A stretch of 64,000 nt of DNA from Meiothermus cerbereus DSM 11376 (GCF_000620065.1 NZ_JHVI01000008.1:1-64000); one strand, 5' to 3'. Shown: positions 1 through 8,711, counted from the first letter of the stretch. The notes: generated by a model from the sequence alone, not told the origin. Translations and numbers: made by a program.

Positions 1-287
1 TTCAGCAAGGCCCGCTTATCCCCTCCTGGGTTGTAGCGGTGCTTATCGATGAGCCCCTGGGGTCCCTCGGCGTTGTAGCGCCGGATGAGCTTGTAGACCC
101 AGTTCTGGCTAAACCCGGTGGCCTGGCTCACTGCCCGGGTGCTGGGGCGGTTCTCCCGGGTCTGCTGGGCGTACAACCAGATCACCTGCCAGCGGGTCTT
201 CTCCTTGGCATCCTTGCAGCTACGGTAGCGCTGTTCGAGTTCTTCCAGGCTCAGGTGGGCGTGTAGGGCTATGGCTTTGCTTGGCAT
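1..287 (-). CDS. IS630-family transposase, N-terminal part (runs off the window)
   Basis: The reverse strand reads from an ATG at 287 down to the window edge without a stop (about 95 residues). It starts MPSKAIALHAHLSLEELEQR and contains a helix-turn-helix of the type found at the N terminus of IS630/Tc1-like transposases (STRAVSQATGFSQNWVYKLI), followed by a GLIDKHR-like stretch. The DDE catalytic domain would lie outside the window. The gene points away from the pilin cluster, and its start lies about 25 bases from the place where the pilin reading frame resumes. The family is inferred from the HTH and from TA dinucleotides at the junction. Confidence 0.8.
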   Translation of the reverse strand, partial: MPSKAIALHAHLSLEELEQRYRSCKDAKEKTRWQVIWLYAQQTRENRPSTRAVSQATGFSQNWVYKLIRRYNAEGPQGLIDKHRYNPGGDKRALL

Positions 288-313
288 GAGTTATTATCTA
301 CATAGATTTGGTA
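1..313 (-). mobile_element. End of an IS630-like insertion sequence
   Basis: The transposase gene and the A+T-rich stretch 288-313 form one end of an insertion sequence. The pilin frame resumes at about 313. A TA dinucleotide at 312-313 is a possible target site, as expected for IS630-type elements, but the exact terminal inverted repeat cannot be fixed because the other end is outside the window. Confidence 0.6.
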
Positions 314-758
314 CTTGATTGCCCTGGGGGGTGGGTGGTTTAGCTCCGACCGGATGCGGGTTAACCAGGCCGCCCAGATTTTGAGCGCCGACGTAACCCG
401 GGCCCGCCTTGAGGCCCTTCGGCGCAACGTGCCGGTGGGGATTCGCTTCGATTTCAGGCCTGGCGCCAACCGTTACGAAATAGTTGCAGACGCCGACCAA
501 AACGGCCTGGACAGCAGCGACCCCGTCATCAGCCGTACCCAGTTTGGGGCCGGTGAGTGGGGCCGGGTGCAGGGCAGCTTGCGGCAGTGCACTAACGCTG
601 ACGCAGCCGCCGCCAGCAGCGCCGAGGTGGTTTTCGACGCGCGGGGGGTCTACCAGCTTGCCACCAGCCGCAGCGTGCAGCTTTCCATCGGCTCATATAG
701 CCGCTTTGTCAACATCAACCAACAGGGTCGTGCCCAGATTCGCACGTCCTGTCCATAG
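313..758 (+). pseudogene. GspH/FimT-like minor pilin, 5' end removed by the IS
   Basis: The open frame (TTG at 315, 147 residues) continues as a GspH/FimT-type pseudopilin body: LIALGGGWFSSDRMRVNQAA resembles the second half of a pilin N-terminal helix. The class III signal (G followed by FTLxE) that every neighbour carries is missing, and a stop (TAG, 303-305) lies just upstream in frame. The IS therefore replaced the leader peptide and about the first 12 mature residues. The product should not be processed by prepilin peptidase or assembled. It is the first gene of pilin set 1, 8 bases before the next one. Confidence 0.8.
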
Positions 759-766
759 GAGCAACC

Positions 767-1201
767 ATGCAGAACCGAGGCGTTACCTTAGTAGAGTTGC
801 TGATTGCCCTGGCCGTGATGGGGGTGGCCTTTGGGGTGCTGGTGTTCTCGCAAGCTACCAACTACCGTGTTACGGCTCGAGCGGGGGTGGTGAGCCAGGT
901 GAAGGACACCGCCACGCAAATTCTGGAAAACCAGGTGGGGGTTGTACTGGCCAACTTTACCCGCTACTACAATGGCTGCCCTACCGGGAGCGAAACCGGC
1001 TGTTTTGGAACCGGCTTTATCATCAACAGCGGTATCGACGAAGGCCTGGACGGCGAAGGGCAAATCCTGATTCAGTCCTCCGCAGCCAGCCAGGGCATTG
1101 TGGTCAATCTGACGACCAAGGTTTCGTGCTACGACAGCTTTGCTTCACGCACCGCTGCTATTGGGTCACGTAGCCTCGAGCCCTGCCCCCGTCCCAACTA
1201 G
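767..1201 (+). CDS. Minor pilin, GspI/PilV-like (set 1)
   Basis: This 144-residue prepilin has a five-residue leader MQNRG and then VTLVELLIALAVMG, the class III signal with Glu at mature position 5. A hydrophobic helix of about 20 residues is followed by a small Cys-containing C-terminal domain. Prepilin peptidase would cut after Gly5 and the protein would enter a pilus or pseudopilus at the inner membrane. A Shine-Dalgarno TAGGAG precedes the ATG by 5 bases. By position (after the GspH-like and before the GspJ-like gene) and size it corresponds to PilV/GspI. Sequence outside the N terminus is too variable to name it further. Confidence 0.8.
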   Translation: MQNRGVTLVELLIALAVMGVAFGVLVFSQATNYRVTARAGVVSQVKDTATQILENQVGVVLANFTRYYNGCPTGSETGCFGTGFIINSGIDEGLDGEGQILIQSSAASQGIVVNLTTKVSCYDSFASRTAAIGSRSLEPCPRPN

Positions 1202-1210
1202 GAGCCTGCT

Positions 1211-1891
1211 ATGCGAACCCAAGGTTTTACAATCCTCGAGCTACTGGTGGTGCTGGTCATTTTTACTGGGGTGCTGACCATCGCGACCCGTTTCCTGGCC
1301 AGCCAATCGCAGGATACCCGCATCGTGCAGGAGCGCAACGAGGTGCAAGACCGGGCCCGTCTGGTGCTGCAGATGGTAAGCCAGGACTTGATTTTGGCGG
1401 GCTCGAGCCGCTTCATCCGGGGCAACGAGGTGCGCTTTGATGAGGCCAACTGGGTTTCTTGTGCACCCGGAACCCCCTGCCTGACCGGTGACGATCACAG
1501 CGAGCGCGATACCTTTATCACCCGTTACCACACCAGCCTTTATCCCAACGGTCAGGAATGCCGCGCTGTGGGCTATGCCTTCAGCGGAACCACCCTTTTG
1601 CGGGCGGATGTGCCGTGCAGTAGTCAGGATCCGACTGGGGCCATTCCGGCCAGCAGCTACCGCGAGTTTGCTGCCAATATCACCCAGCTCAACATTAGCT
1701 ATGTCTGCGGGGATGCGGCAGCTACCGAAGTGGGGCGGCCCAGCGATTGTGTTAGGGTGGTCAACCTCACCGAACGTTTTGTGCGGGCTGCACTGGTTAC
1801 CGTTACGGCAGCCTCGCCTCAGGGTACCTACACCTACACCATTGCCCAGCGCGTACCGATCCGCAACCTGAAAACCGACGAGGTGCTGTGA
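1211..1891 (+). CDS. Minor pilin, GspJ/PilW-like (set 1)
   Basis: This 226-residue prepilin has leader MRTQG and mature start FTILELLVVLVIFTG with Glu5. The length and the sequence after the helix (RARLVLQMVSQDLILAG) are typical of PilW/GspJ proteins, which carry a larger beta-rich C-terminal domain. Four Cys residues around 80-105 could form disulfides outside the cell. TAGGAG precedes the start, and the stop overlaps the start of the next gene (TGATG), so the two are translationally coupled. It is a predicted part of the priming or tip complex of a type IV pilus. Confidence 0.82.
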   Translation: MRTQGFTILELLVVLVIFTGVLTIATRFLASQSQDTRIVQERNEVQDRARLVLQMVSQDLILAGSSRFIRGNEVRFDEANWVSCAPGTPCLTGDDHSERDTFITRYHTSLYPNGQECRAVGYAFSGTTLLRADVPCSSQDPTGAIPASSYREFAANITQLNISYVCGDAAATEVGRPSDCVRVVNLTERFVRAALVTVTAASPQGTYTYTIAQRVPIRNLKTDEVL

Positions 1892-3561
1892 TGAGACAAC
1901 CCCAAGGAATTGCCCTGGTCGTCACGCTGGCCATCCTGGTAGCAGTTGCGCTGCTGGCTTTTGCTACCTCGGTGACCACCATGCTCAGCCAGTGGAGTGC
2001 CCGCAACGAGCGCGGTGCGACCGAAGCCTACTATGTGGCTGAAACTGGCCTGCAGGAGTGGAAAACCCGCCTGTTCCAGGCCTACCGCTGGCAGCTTTAC
2101 CAGACTGTTAGTAATGCCAATAGAAGCCGTATCCCCGGCCGCAGTGAGTGCGGCAACGTGCTGGCGGGCGGGGTGGACTGGAACCGTAACGGAACCATCG
2201 AAAGCAACGAGACCCTGCCCACCACCCGTACCGGAACCGTTCCTATGGGTGCCAGCACCGGCACCTACACCATCACGGTAGCCCAGGACCCCACCCGCCC
2301 ACGCTTCATGCTGGTGCGCTCGGTAGGCCGCTTCAATGGCTCCCAGGCCATAGTCCAGGCTACCTTCGACCTCTCCAACACCGGCCCCTGGAACTACGCC
2401 ATCTTTAGCGGAGCTGGGGCTGCCAACCGGCACCTCAACGGGGGTGCCACGATTCGGGGTGGCCTTTATGTGCAGGGCCAGAGCAGCGACCCCAACCGGG
2501 TTGTGATTGATTCCCGCGGCGATTTTGAAATGCTCAACGAATATAGCTATAGCTCCGATACTGTGCCGGGTAGCCGACTCAACAGCGACATGCGCAGCCT
2601 TTCCAACCTCTGTGCAACCCTGCGGGTGCAGTATGGCCGGGTGGAGGTGGGGGGTAGCGCGAGCTTTGGCAAACCCACCAACAAGCTCCTGGGTGCTTAT
2701 GTAGGAGATGCTGCCGACGATATTTACGGCAATACCTCTGGTGTATGCGCTGCCAACCGGGGTATCTGCACCGACGACCGGGGGGCCTTCGACCTTCCCC
2801 CTGCCCTGGCCCCCAAATTTCCCGAGTTCAACACCACCCGCTGCACCACCGACCCCAGCAAGACCTGGGCCGCCTGCGTGCGCGACGAGGCGGCGGCTCG
2901 AGGGCTTCGCATAACCAGTACAGCAGTTCTTTTCCCTGTGGGCGCAATTCCAACCAGCCCGCTGTCATGCGTGTTGGGTAACCTGCTCAGTAGCGGTGAA
3001 CTGCGTTTTGGCAGTACCAGCGTGGACTGCCGCTATACCCTGAACGGCAAGACCGGCGGTTTCCGCTATACGGGTGGCAACCCGGGTACGCTGGAAATTT
3101 ATGGAACTTTACATACCAGTGGCATTAACGTGAGATTTAGCAATGCGGTAAACTACCGCGCGTTCGACTTTACCGACCCCACCGAGCGCAACGCCTCGAT
3201 ATTTGTGGAGGGGGGCAGCATTACCCTGAGCGGCGACCTTCTGCCCGATGCCAGCTCGGCCACCTTCCCTGATCAGGTGTTGGGTCTGCTGGCGCAGAAC
3301 AACATAGAACAGCTCACCAACAACGCCATGGGCATCTTTTATGCTGGCAACCGCTTCCGCACCCAAAGAGGACAGCACACCCTGGGTACTGTGGTGGCCA
3401 ATGAGTTCTGCACCACCAGTGCGGGCGGTAACCAGTGCAATGCCGGCCAGAAGGCCAACGTGACCTACATTCCAACCATGGGGAACCTCCCGGTAGCGGC
3501 TCAAATCCCCGAAGACACCATTATCGCCTCCTTTAAGATTATGTCTTACGAACGGCGTTAG
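1891..3561 (+). CDS. Giant minor pilin, GspK/PilX/ComZ-like (set 1)
   Basis: The product has 556 residues: leader MRQPQG, then IALVVTLAILVAVALLAF. There is no Glu at mature position 5, the hallmark of GspK/PilX-type tip pilins. After the helix (to about residue 45, including AYYVAETGLQEW) come long stretches rich in Gly, Asn and Ser, compatible with the beta-solenoid known for Thermus ComZ, a minor pilin needed for DNA uptake. The ATG at 1891 overlaps the upstream stop; an earlier GTG at 1888 is possible. A strong terminator follows at 3574-3610. The relation to ComZ rests on architecture and gene order, not on an alignment. Confidence 0.78.
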   Translation: MRQPQGIALVVTLAILVAVALLAFATSVTTMLSQWSARNERGATEAYYVAETGLQEWKTRLFQAYRWQLYQTVSNANRSRIPGRSECGNVLAGGVDWNRNGTIESNETLPTTRTGTVPMGASTGTYTITVAQDPTRPRFMLVRSVGRFNGSQAIVQATFDLSNTGPWNYAIFSGAGAANRHLNGGATIRGGLYVQGQSSDPNRVVIDSRGDFEMLNEYSYSSDTVPGSRLNSDMRSLSNLCATLRVQYGRVEVGGSASFGKPTNKLLGAYVGDAADDIYGNTSGVCAANRGICTDDRGAFDLPPALAPKFPEFNTTRCTTDPSKTWAACVRDEAAARGLRITSTAVLFPVGAIPTSPLSCVLGNLLSSGELRFGSTSVDCRYTLNGKTGGFRYTGGNPGTLEIYGTLHTSGINVRFSNAVNYRAFDFTDPTERNASIFVEGGSITLSGDLLPDASSATFPDQVLGLLAQNNIEQLTNNAMGIFYAGNRFRTQRGQHTLGTVVANEFCTTSAGGNQCNAGQKANVTYIPTMGNLPVAAQIPEDTIIASFKIMSYERR

Positions 3562-3573
3562 ACCGATGCGCTC

Positions 3574-3610
3574 ACCAGACCCCCAGGCCCTGCCTGGGGG
3601 TTGTTCTGGT
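3574..3610 (+). terminator. Terminator of pilin set 1
   Basis: A 9-bp stem CCCCCAGGC/GCCTGGGGG with a 3-base loop is extended by an outer ACCAGA/TCTGGT pairing; TTGTT follows the inner stem. It lies 13 bases after the stop of the giant pilin. Confidence 0.8.
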
Positions 3611-3645
3611 GGTTGCCAGAAAGCCTAGCCCTGTTGGGGCAAGCG

Positions 3646-3651
3646 TAGACT
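3646..3651 (+). promoter_or_regulatory. -10 box TAGACT of the histidine kinase (leaderless)
   Basis: TAGACT ends 6 bases before the ATG at 3658, so transcription should start at or next to the start codon. No convincing -35 box or Shine-Dalgarno is visible. Confidence 0.6.
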
Positions 3652-3657
3652 GAGACT

Positions 3658-4647
3658 ATGCCGCTCAAGCATCAACTGGCCTGGGTGATTGGTTTATTGG
3701 CTTTTATACCCAACCTGGTGATTGTGCTGACCTTTTGGGCCTCGGCCCGCGGGCAGTCGTTGGAAACCTCGCTCTTCTTGCTGGTCTGGGTGCTGGTGCT
3801 GGCCCTAATTGCCGCTGGCGTGGGTTACATCCTGGCCAGCACCCTCCTAAGGCCTATGGACGAACTCACCCGTAGCCTCTACTACCTGCGGGGAGCGGGC
3901 CGTACCCTGGCTGAGCTTTCCCTGCCCTCGCCCAAACAACGCCCGCCTGCCGAGATAGAGCAGCTTCGTGAGGGCTTCGAGGAGCTGCTCGATTACCTGC
4001 GGGAGCTGCTGGAGGCACGAGAGGCCACCTATGCTGCCCTGACCCACGACCTCAAAACCCCCCTGCTGGCCAGTCTACGGGCGCTGGAATACCTGGAAGA
4101 AGCCGACAAAATTGGGCCGGAAAAGCGCAAGGAGATGTTGCGTAACTTGCGGGATGAATTGAACCGGAGCTATCTGCTGGTGGAAAACCTGCTCACGGCC
4201 AGCCGCCTCGAGGCCCAGCGCATCCAGCCCGAAAACCTCAACCTGCGCTCGATTCTGGAGGACTTTCGCCTGCGCTACGCCCAGCAGGCCCAAAAGCGTG
4301 GCCTGCGCCTTGAGATTGAAGGGGCCGGACAGGTTCGGGCCGAGCGGCTCTTGCTGGAGCGGGCCCTGGCCAACCTGACCGAAAACGCCCTGCGCCATGC
4401 AAAGAGCTGGGTGGTGCTGCGGGCGGGGGATGGCTGGCTCGAGGTCGAGGACGACGGGCCGGGCCTGCCCGACAGCTTGGAAGCCCTTACCCAGCCTTTT
4501 CGCAGCCAGCGTCTGCGGGGGGTGCGGGCTGGCAGCGCCGGGCTGGGCCTGTATGTGGCCCGGCGGGTAGCCGAGGTGCACGGGGGGCAGCTAGAAAACC
4601 TGGCTTTGCCAGGGCAGGGAACCCGGCTCCGCATTCGGGTGTCATGA
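3658..4647 (+). CDS. Membrane sensor histidine kinase
   Basis: The 329-residue protein has two membrane helices (about 8-28 and 38-60) with almost no loop between them, so sensing is probably intramembrane. A HAMP-like linker follows (62-115), then a HisKA dimerisation helix with the phosphate acceptor His130 in LTHDLKTPL, then a HATPase_c domain with N box (NLTENALRHA), EVEDDGPGLPD and GLGLYVARRVAEVHGG. All core kinase motifs are intact. It sits between pilin sets 1 and 2. The nearest response regulator is at 8728, beyond set 2, and is its likely but unproven partner. Confidence 0.88.
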   Translation: MPLKHQLAWVIGLLAFIPNLVIVLTFWASARGQSLETSLFLLVWVLVLALIAAGVGYILASTLLRPMDELTRSLYYLRGAGRTLAELSLPSPKQRPPAEIEQLREGFEELLDYLRELLEAREATYAALTHDLKTPLLASLRALEYLEEADKIGPEKRKEMLRNLRDELNRSYLLVENLLTASRLEAQRIQPENLNLRSILEDFRLRYAQQAQKRGLRLEIEGAGQVRAERLLLERALANLTENALRHAKSWVVLRAGDGWLEVEDDGPGLPDSLEALTQPFRSQRLRGVRAGSAGLGLYVARRVAEVHGGQLENLALPGQGTRLRIRVS

Positions 4648-4952
4648 AGTCCTAGCTTTCCTGCGAATACTCTGTAAATCGGTTTACTTTGTACAGAGTC
4701 TGTTGGGTGGTAGAACCCGCAGGTTGCAGAAAGAACGCTTGTATTTGTGGACGATTGCTCTCAACAGGGCAGGATTGTGATTTTTGACCAAAAGCAAAGT
4801 GGTCTTGAAGAGAAGCGTAAAACCCGCACTGGTGCGCATCAACATCCACTAACCGCAATCTGAGACTGCGTATTAACAACTTATTAACGTAACGCCGAAG
4901 CCCCCAAATGGGGGTGCAACGACAGGCTGGGCCAGCTCAAACTCGAGGCACT
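4648..4952 (+). other. Intergenic region before pilin set 2, with inverted repeats
   Basis: These 305 bases hold no gene. At 4669-4699 there is a perfect 8-bp inverted repeat ACTCTGTA/TACAGAGT around a 15-base spacer that itself contains GTAAA/TTTAC. A second hairpin CCCCCA-AA-TGGGGG lies at 4901-4914, about 40 bases before the first pilin start. The stretch 4780-4890 is locally A+T-rich (TTGACC at 4784; TATTAA near 4871) and probably holds the promoter of set 2, but no pair of boxes with proper spacing stands out. Confidence 0.5.
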
Positions 4953-5426
4953 ATGACCAGATTCTCGCAGCCTGGTGTTTGGCAAATAAGAAAGCCCATG
5001 GGTTTTACCCTGTTGGAGCTCATAGTGGTGATGGCGGTTCTGGGAGTAGCTGCAGGTATTGGTATAGCGCAGCTACGTAATCTGGGTCAACGCCAACAGG
5101 CAGCCGCAACAGTTGACCAGATTCGCCAGCTTTTTTGGCAGGGAGCTACAGCGGCGGCGAGTCGAGGAGGTACTAATTTTCTTCTGGTGCGAAGTGGCAA
5201 CACCCTTCGGGTTCAATCCCAGAATGACGCAAGCGTCCTGCGCAGCGTGACCTTGCCTTCCGGGGTCTCCTGCAGTTTGGGCGAAGGTACACTGGCAACT
5301 TTTACCTCTCCGGGCAAGGTTATTTTTTCGAGCTCATTTCCGGCGAATCGCCAGTTTACCATCTCGGTCAATGGGCAAAGCGTTACCCTGACAGCAACAC
5401 TCATAGGAGAGGTGAGGCGGCAATGA
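4953..5426 (+). CDS. Minor pilin, GspH/FimT-like (set 2)
   Basis: This 157-residue prepilin has leader MTRFSQPGVWQIRKPMG and mature start FTLLELIVVMAVLG with Glu5. The body (QQAAATVDQIRQLFWQGATA) is GspH/FimT-like and corresponds to the intact form of the broken gene at 313-758. I chose the ATG at 4953 because it gives a basic 17-residue leader; an upstream ATG at 4908 would make the leader unusually long, and the ATG at 4998 would leave only Met-Gly. The stop overlaps the next start (ATGA). Confidence 0.8.
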   Translation: MTRFSQPGVWQIRKPMGFTLLELIVVMAVLGVAAGIGIAQLRNLGQRQQAAATVDQIRQLFWQGATAAASRGGTNFLLVRSGNTLRVQSQNDASVLRSVTLPSGVSCSLGEGTLATFTSPGKVIFSSSFPANRQFTISVNGQSVTLTATLIGEVRRQ

Positions 5427-5899
5427 GAAACCAGGGCCTGACTTTTGTAGAAGTAATCGTGGCGACGGGTGCTTTGGCTATTGTGCTGGGCCTGTTCACG
5501 ACTCTGCTGGTAGGCAACATGCGCCAGACCAGCATTACGGGTGGCCGCGTCCAGGCCAACCAAATTGGCATCTTTTTGGGGCGGCAGATCCTCGAGGCCG
5601 ATGACCGCGCTTTGCCCACAGTGGGCAACAGCCTAAGCTGGGGTTATGGTCAACTAAACAGCTCCAGCACCGGTTTCCCTAGCCTTACGTCTGAACAGCA
5701 GTTCGGCAACATTGCGCTCTACCGGGCCAGCGTCGCTAACCAGGGGGTTCCATCCTGGGCAGGTAGCGGCTGGCAGGTTAGCCAGTACCGCATCGAGGTT
5801 TGCTGGCAAAGCCCAGAGGGCGAAAGGTGCGTGCGACAGAGCATTATCGGCCCATCGCCCGCCCTGGCCGGTAGCGAGATAGTTACCAACATCAACTAG
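5423..5899 (+). CDS. Minor pilin, GspI/PilV-like (set 2)
   Basis: This 158-residue prepilin has leader MRNQG and mature start LTFVEVIVATGALAIVLG with Glu5. It matches the GspI/PilV class by size, position and the FVEV core. Two Cys residues close together near the C terminus (EVCWQSPEGERCVRQ) could form a disulfide. The start overlaps the previous stop by 4 bases, so translation is coupled. It is the second member of the H-I-J-K-like quartet of set 2. Confidence 0.8.
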   Translation: MRNQGLTFVEVIVATGALAIVLGLFTTLLVGNMRQTSITGGRVQANQIGIFLGRQILEADDRALPTVGNSLSWGYGQLNSSSTGFPSLTSEQQFGNIALYRASVANQGVPSWAGSGWQVSQYRIEVCWQSPEGERCVRQSIIGPSPALAGSEIVTNIN

Positions 5900-5908
5900 G
5901 AGGTTGCC

Positions 5909-6775
5909 TTGCGTCCCCAAGCGTTTACCCTGATCGAGTTGCTGCTGGCGCTGGCAGTGCTGATTGTTGTGATGAGCATGGCTTTTAACACCAGCATTCA
6001 GGGATTACAGCTCAACCAGTCCAACGAGGCGATCAGTGCAGCTCAAAACAAAGCCCGGCGGGTGCTTGAAGTGCTAAGCCAGGATTTGCGTACGGCCGCT
6101 TTTGCCATCATCACCCACTCCCCGTTCAACTCCAACACCACCGCCATCTCCTTTGCCCAGGTTGCAGGGGGTGCGGGCTATACCGTCACTGCGGTGGCCG
6201 GTAACACGCTTACCATAACAAGCAATTCGACTACCCTTAGCAGCGAGGTTCCAGTGGGTAGCCGACTGGTGGTAGTAGATGGCAACGGTAACACTGTACT
6301 AACCCGAACCACCGGATTGCCTGTATCCAGTGGTTTAAATACCTACACCATAACCACCACCTGCGCCGTGCTGCCGGTGAGTGCAACCTCACAAACCCTG
6401 GCCTCTGTGGTTAACCTGATGGGCTACGGCTACGACGCGAGCAACCGGAAGCTGGTTTATCGTGAGCAAGGTGATGCGGCCAGTACCGATGTGGCCTTTG
6501 ATGTCAGCAACTTCCGCATTGACTATGTGTATCAGCGTCGTGCAAACGGTGCGGTGAGCGAAGAACGCAACCCCAGTGGCTATTTGGTAAGCGGGCAGGT
6601 TCGGCCCTACTTTACCAGCGGGGGAGCCGAGTTCGCCTTGCGTCGGGTGCAGTTCACCCTGGGTGTTCAGGTGCCCTTGCGCGGGCGTAATGTTGAACGA
6701 ACCTACACAGGCCAGGTAGATATGATCAACACCCTCTATTACCAAGTTAAGGCGGTGAACCTATGCAACCCATGA
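5909..6775 (+). CDS. Minor pilin, GspJ/PilW-like (set 2), Ala at the cleavage site
   Basis: This 288-residue prepilin has leader MRPQA and mature start FTLIELLLALAVL with Glu5. Position -1 of the prepilin peptidase site is Ala instead of the Gly seen in all the other pilins here; PilD-type enzymes tolerate Ala at this place but often cut it more slowly. It starts with TTG behind a strong TAGGAGG, the only gene of the three sets with a TTG start. The body (QNKARRVLEVLSQDLRTAAF) is typical of PilW/GspJ. The stop overlaps the start region of the next gene. Confidence 0.82.
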   Translation: MRPQAFTLIELLLALAVLIVVMSMAFNTSIQGLQLNQSNEAISAAQNKARRVLEVLSQDLRTAAFAIITHSPFNSNTTAISFAQVAGGAGYTVTAVAGNTLTITSNSTTLSSEVPVGSRLVVVDGNGNTVLTRTTGLPVSSGLNTYTITTTCAVLPVSATSQTLASVVNLMGYGYDASNRKLVYREQGDAASTDVAFDVSNFRIDYVYQRRANGAVSEERNPSGYLVSGQVRPYFTSGGAEFALRRVQFTLGVQVPLRGRNVERTYTGQVDMINTLYYQVKAVNLCNP

Positions 6776-8676
6776 AACGCCCCCAGGGCATTGCGATTGT
6801 GGTGGCTCTGACGGTAATTCTGCTACTGAGCGTGATCAGCGGCTTAATCTTTAGCCGTACCATGAATGACCTTCGTACCAGCCGCGACAACACCGCGATG
6901 GCCCAAGCGGTTAACCTGGCTCGAGGTGGGGCGGTGGCGGCCTCGGCGCTTCTATCCAACGAGGTGAGGGCGAGTCTGGAGAGTATCGTTCGTTCGGCCA
7001 ATCCCAGCATGGGAGGGATTAGCACCAGCGATGTCTGGTACTACGGGGGCAACAGCACCCAGCCCATTCCTTCTACGGTTGCTACCCGTTTGGCCTTGTT
7101 GGCCTCGAGCTTGCAGACCAGTGTGAATACCCTGATTTGCAGCCGAAACTTTGCTCCAGATGGTTCGGGTGCCACTGTGCAGGTACGTATCTTTTTCACC
7201 ACCGCAGCCGCTTGCGGCCAGGCCTTTCCTTCCGCTGCTCGACTGCCAACGGGATATGTGGTAGACAACGACAACAACCCTTCGACCCCTCTTACCCGCC
7301 AGGTGCAAGGGTATGCGCTGCCCTATGTGATGGTTGTTACCGCCTCGCCCGGCACGCCCTATCAGCGCAACGTCTTGATTCAGGGCGAGTATCGCTTTTT
7401 GCTGACCAATGGTAGCTTTGCCCGCTACGCGCTGTTTACCAACCAGCACCGCACCCGCTCCAATACCGGGGTCTGGTTTACCGGCCAAACTTTGTTTGAC
7501 GGGCCGGTACATACCAACGAGCGTTTTCGGTTTTCCTTTAACCCCTGGTTTGGGGGCTATGTCACCAGCGCGGGCTGTACCAACGCTGGTGTAAGCAGTT
7601 GCAGTGGTTCTATAAGCCCTGGAGCCTTTTTTGGCTCGGGGAGTAACACCACCTTCCTTTCCCCTTCCCAGATGGCAAACCCCAACGCCCCGAGCTGGAC
7701 CAGCGGGGGCAATACCCATGCCCCCGTATTCGATGGCACGCCTAAGGTTAACTGGCAGGAGTCGTTTATCCCCATGCCGCCCAATGCCCAAGACCAGCGC
7801 AACGCTGCGACTTCGGGAGGGCTTTACCTTAACTTCAACGTGACCCGTCTGACCCTCTACGCGGGTGATGCTGCTGGGGTACGCCCGAGTTGCAACAGCG
7901 CTGGGGTTTGTACCCCTGCAACCTCGACCCATCAGTACATTGAGGTATGCCGCACATCGGCCTGCACGGGCAGCGATCGCATTCTGTACCGTTATGCTGC
8001 AGATGGCATCCTCTACCGCCACAACGGAAGCTGGCCGGGGGTGGTGGAGCGGGTCGGCTTTAACGGGATGATTTTTGCAGAAGGGAGTATAGACAACCTC
8101 ACCGGACCATCCCGAACCGACAGCAGCAACCCCAACACTGCTCCTCCAGCTCTGACCTCTTTCTCTCAACTGACTGTGGCCAACGCAGGCACTGGGCGGA
8201 ACATCCAGATCCGCGGCGACCTGAAGTACCAGAATCCGGCATGTAGCGGTACTCCAACGCGAACGGGCAGCACTGTTTCCCGCCCTACCTGCAATAACCT
8301 CTCGGCAGACAACATCTTGGGGGTTTATAGCCAGGATGGCGATATTCTGTTGGGGGATGGCACCAACAGTTCCCTGCAAGATTTAACCGTTCATGGGGTC
8401 CTGATGACCTCGAGGGGGGAAGTCTCGGTTCAAAATTTCAACACCATCCAACCGCGGGGTTCCATCCGGCTGCAAGGCGGAATTATTCAATACGCCTATG
8501 GTGCTTTTGGGTTGTTTAACAGCTCTACTGGCCAGATGACACAGGGCTATGCCCGCCAGTTTACCTACGACCCCCGGATGCAAGACCGGGCGCCGCCCTA
8601 CTTCCCGACTACGGGTGTGGTGCAGGTCAGTGTGGCGACTCCCCTGAGCTTTGGTCAGCGTGAACAGGTTTACTAG
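6763..8676 (+). CDS. Giant minor pilin, GspK/PilX/ComZ-like (set 2)
   Basis: The 637-residue product has leader MQPMKRPQG and mature start IAIVVALTVILLLSVISG, without Glu5. Its body is rich in Gly, Ser, Thr and Asn and carries many Cys (among them SAGCTNAGVSSCSG), typical of a large exported beta-rich domain; a central part (RYALFTNQHRTRSNTGVWFTGQTLFDGPVHTNERF) resembles the DUF4900 region of Thermus/Deinococcus PilX-like proteins, and the last third repeats short beta motifs. An alternative ATG at 6772 overlaps the previous stop (ATGA) and would match the leader length of set 1; the ATG at 6763 has the better ribosome site (AAGGCGG). Confidence 0.78.
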   Translation: MQPMKRPQGIAIVVALTVILLLSVISGLIFSRTMNDLRTSRDNTAMAQAVNLARGGAVAASALLSNEVRASLESIVRSANPSMGGISTSDVWYYGGNSTQPIPSTVATRLALLASSLQTSVNTLICSRNFAPDGSGATVQVRIFFTTAAACGQAFPSAARLPTGYVVDNDNNPSTPLTRQVQGYALPYVMVVTASPGTPYQRNVLIQGEYRFLLTNGSFARYALFTNQHRTRSNTGVWFTGQTLFDGPVHTNERFRFSFNPWFGGYVTSAGCTNAGVSSCSGSISPGAFFGSGSNTTFLSPSQMANPNAPSWTSGGNTHAPVFDGTPKVNWQESFIPMPPNAQDQRNAATSGGLYLNFNVTRLTLYAGDAAGVRPSCNSAGVCTPATSTHQYIEVCRTSACTGSDRILYRYAADGILYRHNGSWPGVVERVGFNGMIFAEGSIDNLTGPSRTDSSNPNTAPPALTSFSQLTVANAGTGRNIQIRGDLKYQNPACSGTPTRTGSTVSRPTCNNLSADNILGVYSQDGDILLGDGTNSSLQDLTVHGVLMTSRGEVSVQNFNTIQPRGSIRLQGGIIQYAYGAFGLFNSSTGQMTQGYARQFTYDPRMQDRAPPYFPTTGVVQVSVATPLSFGQREQVY

Positions 8677-8711
8677 CACTGGTCCGGCCTCTTAGGAAGG
8701 AATAAGAGGGC

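Noticed and set aside
6952-8379. Minus-strand frame of 475 codons inside the giant pilin of set 2
   Set aside because: Antisense shadow with no recognisable domain, no promoter and no ribosome site; the plus-strand pilin is clearly coding.
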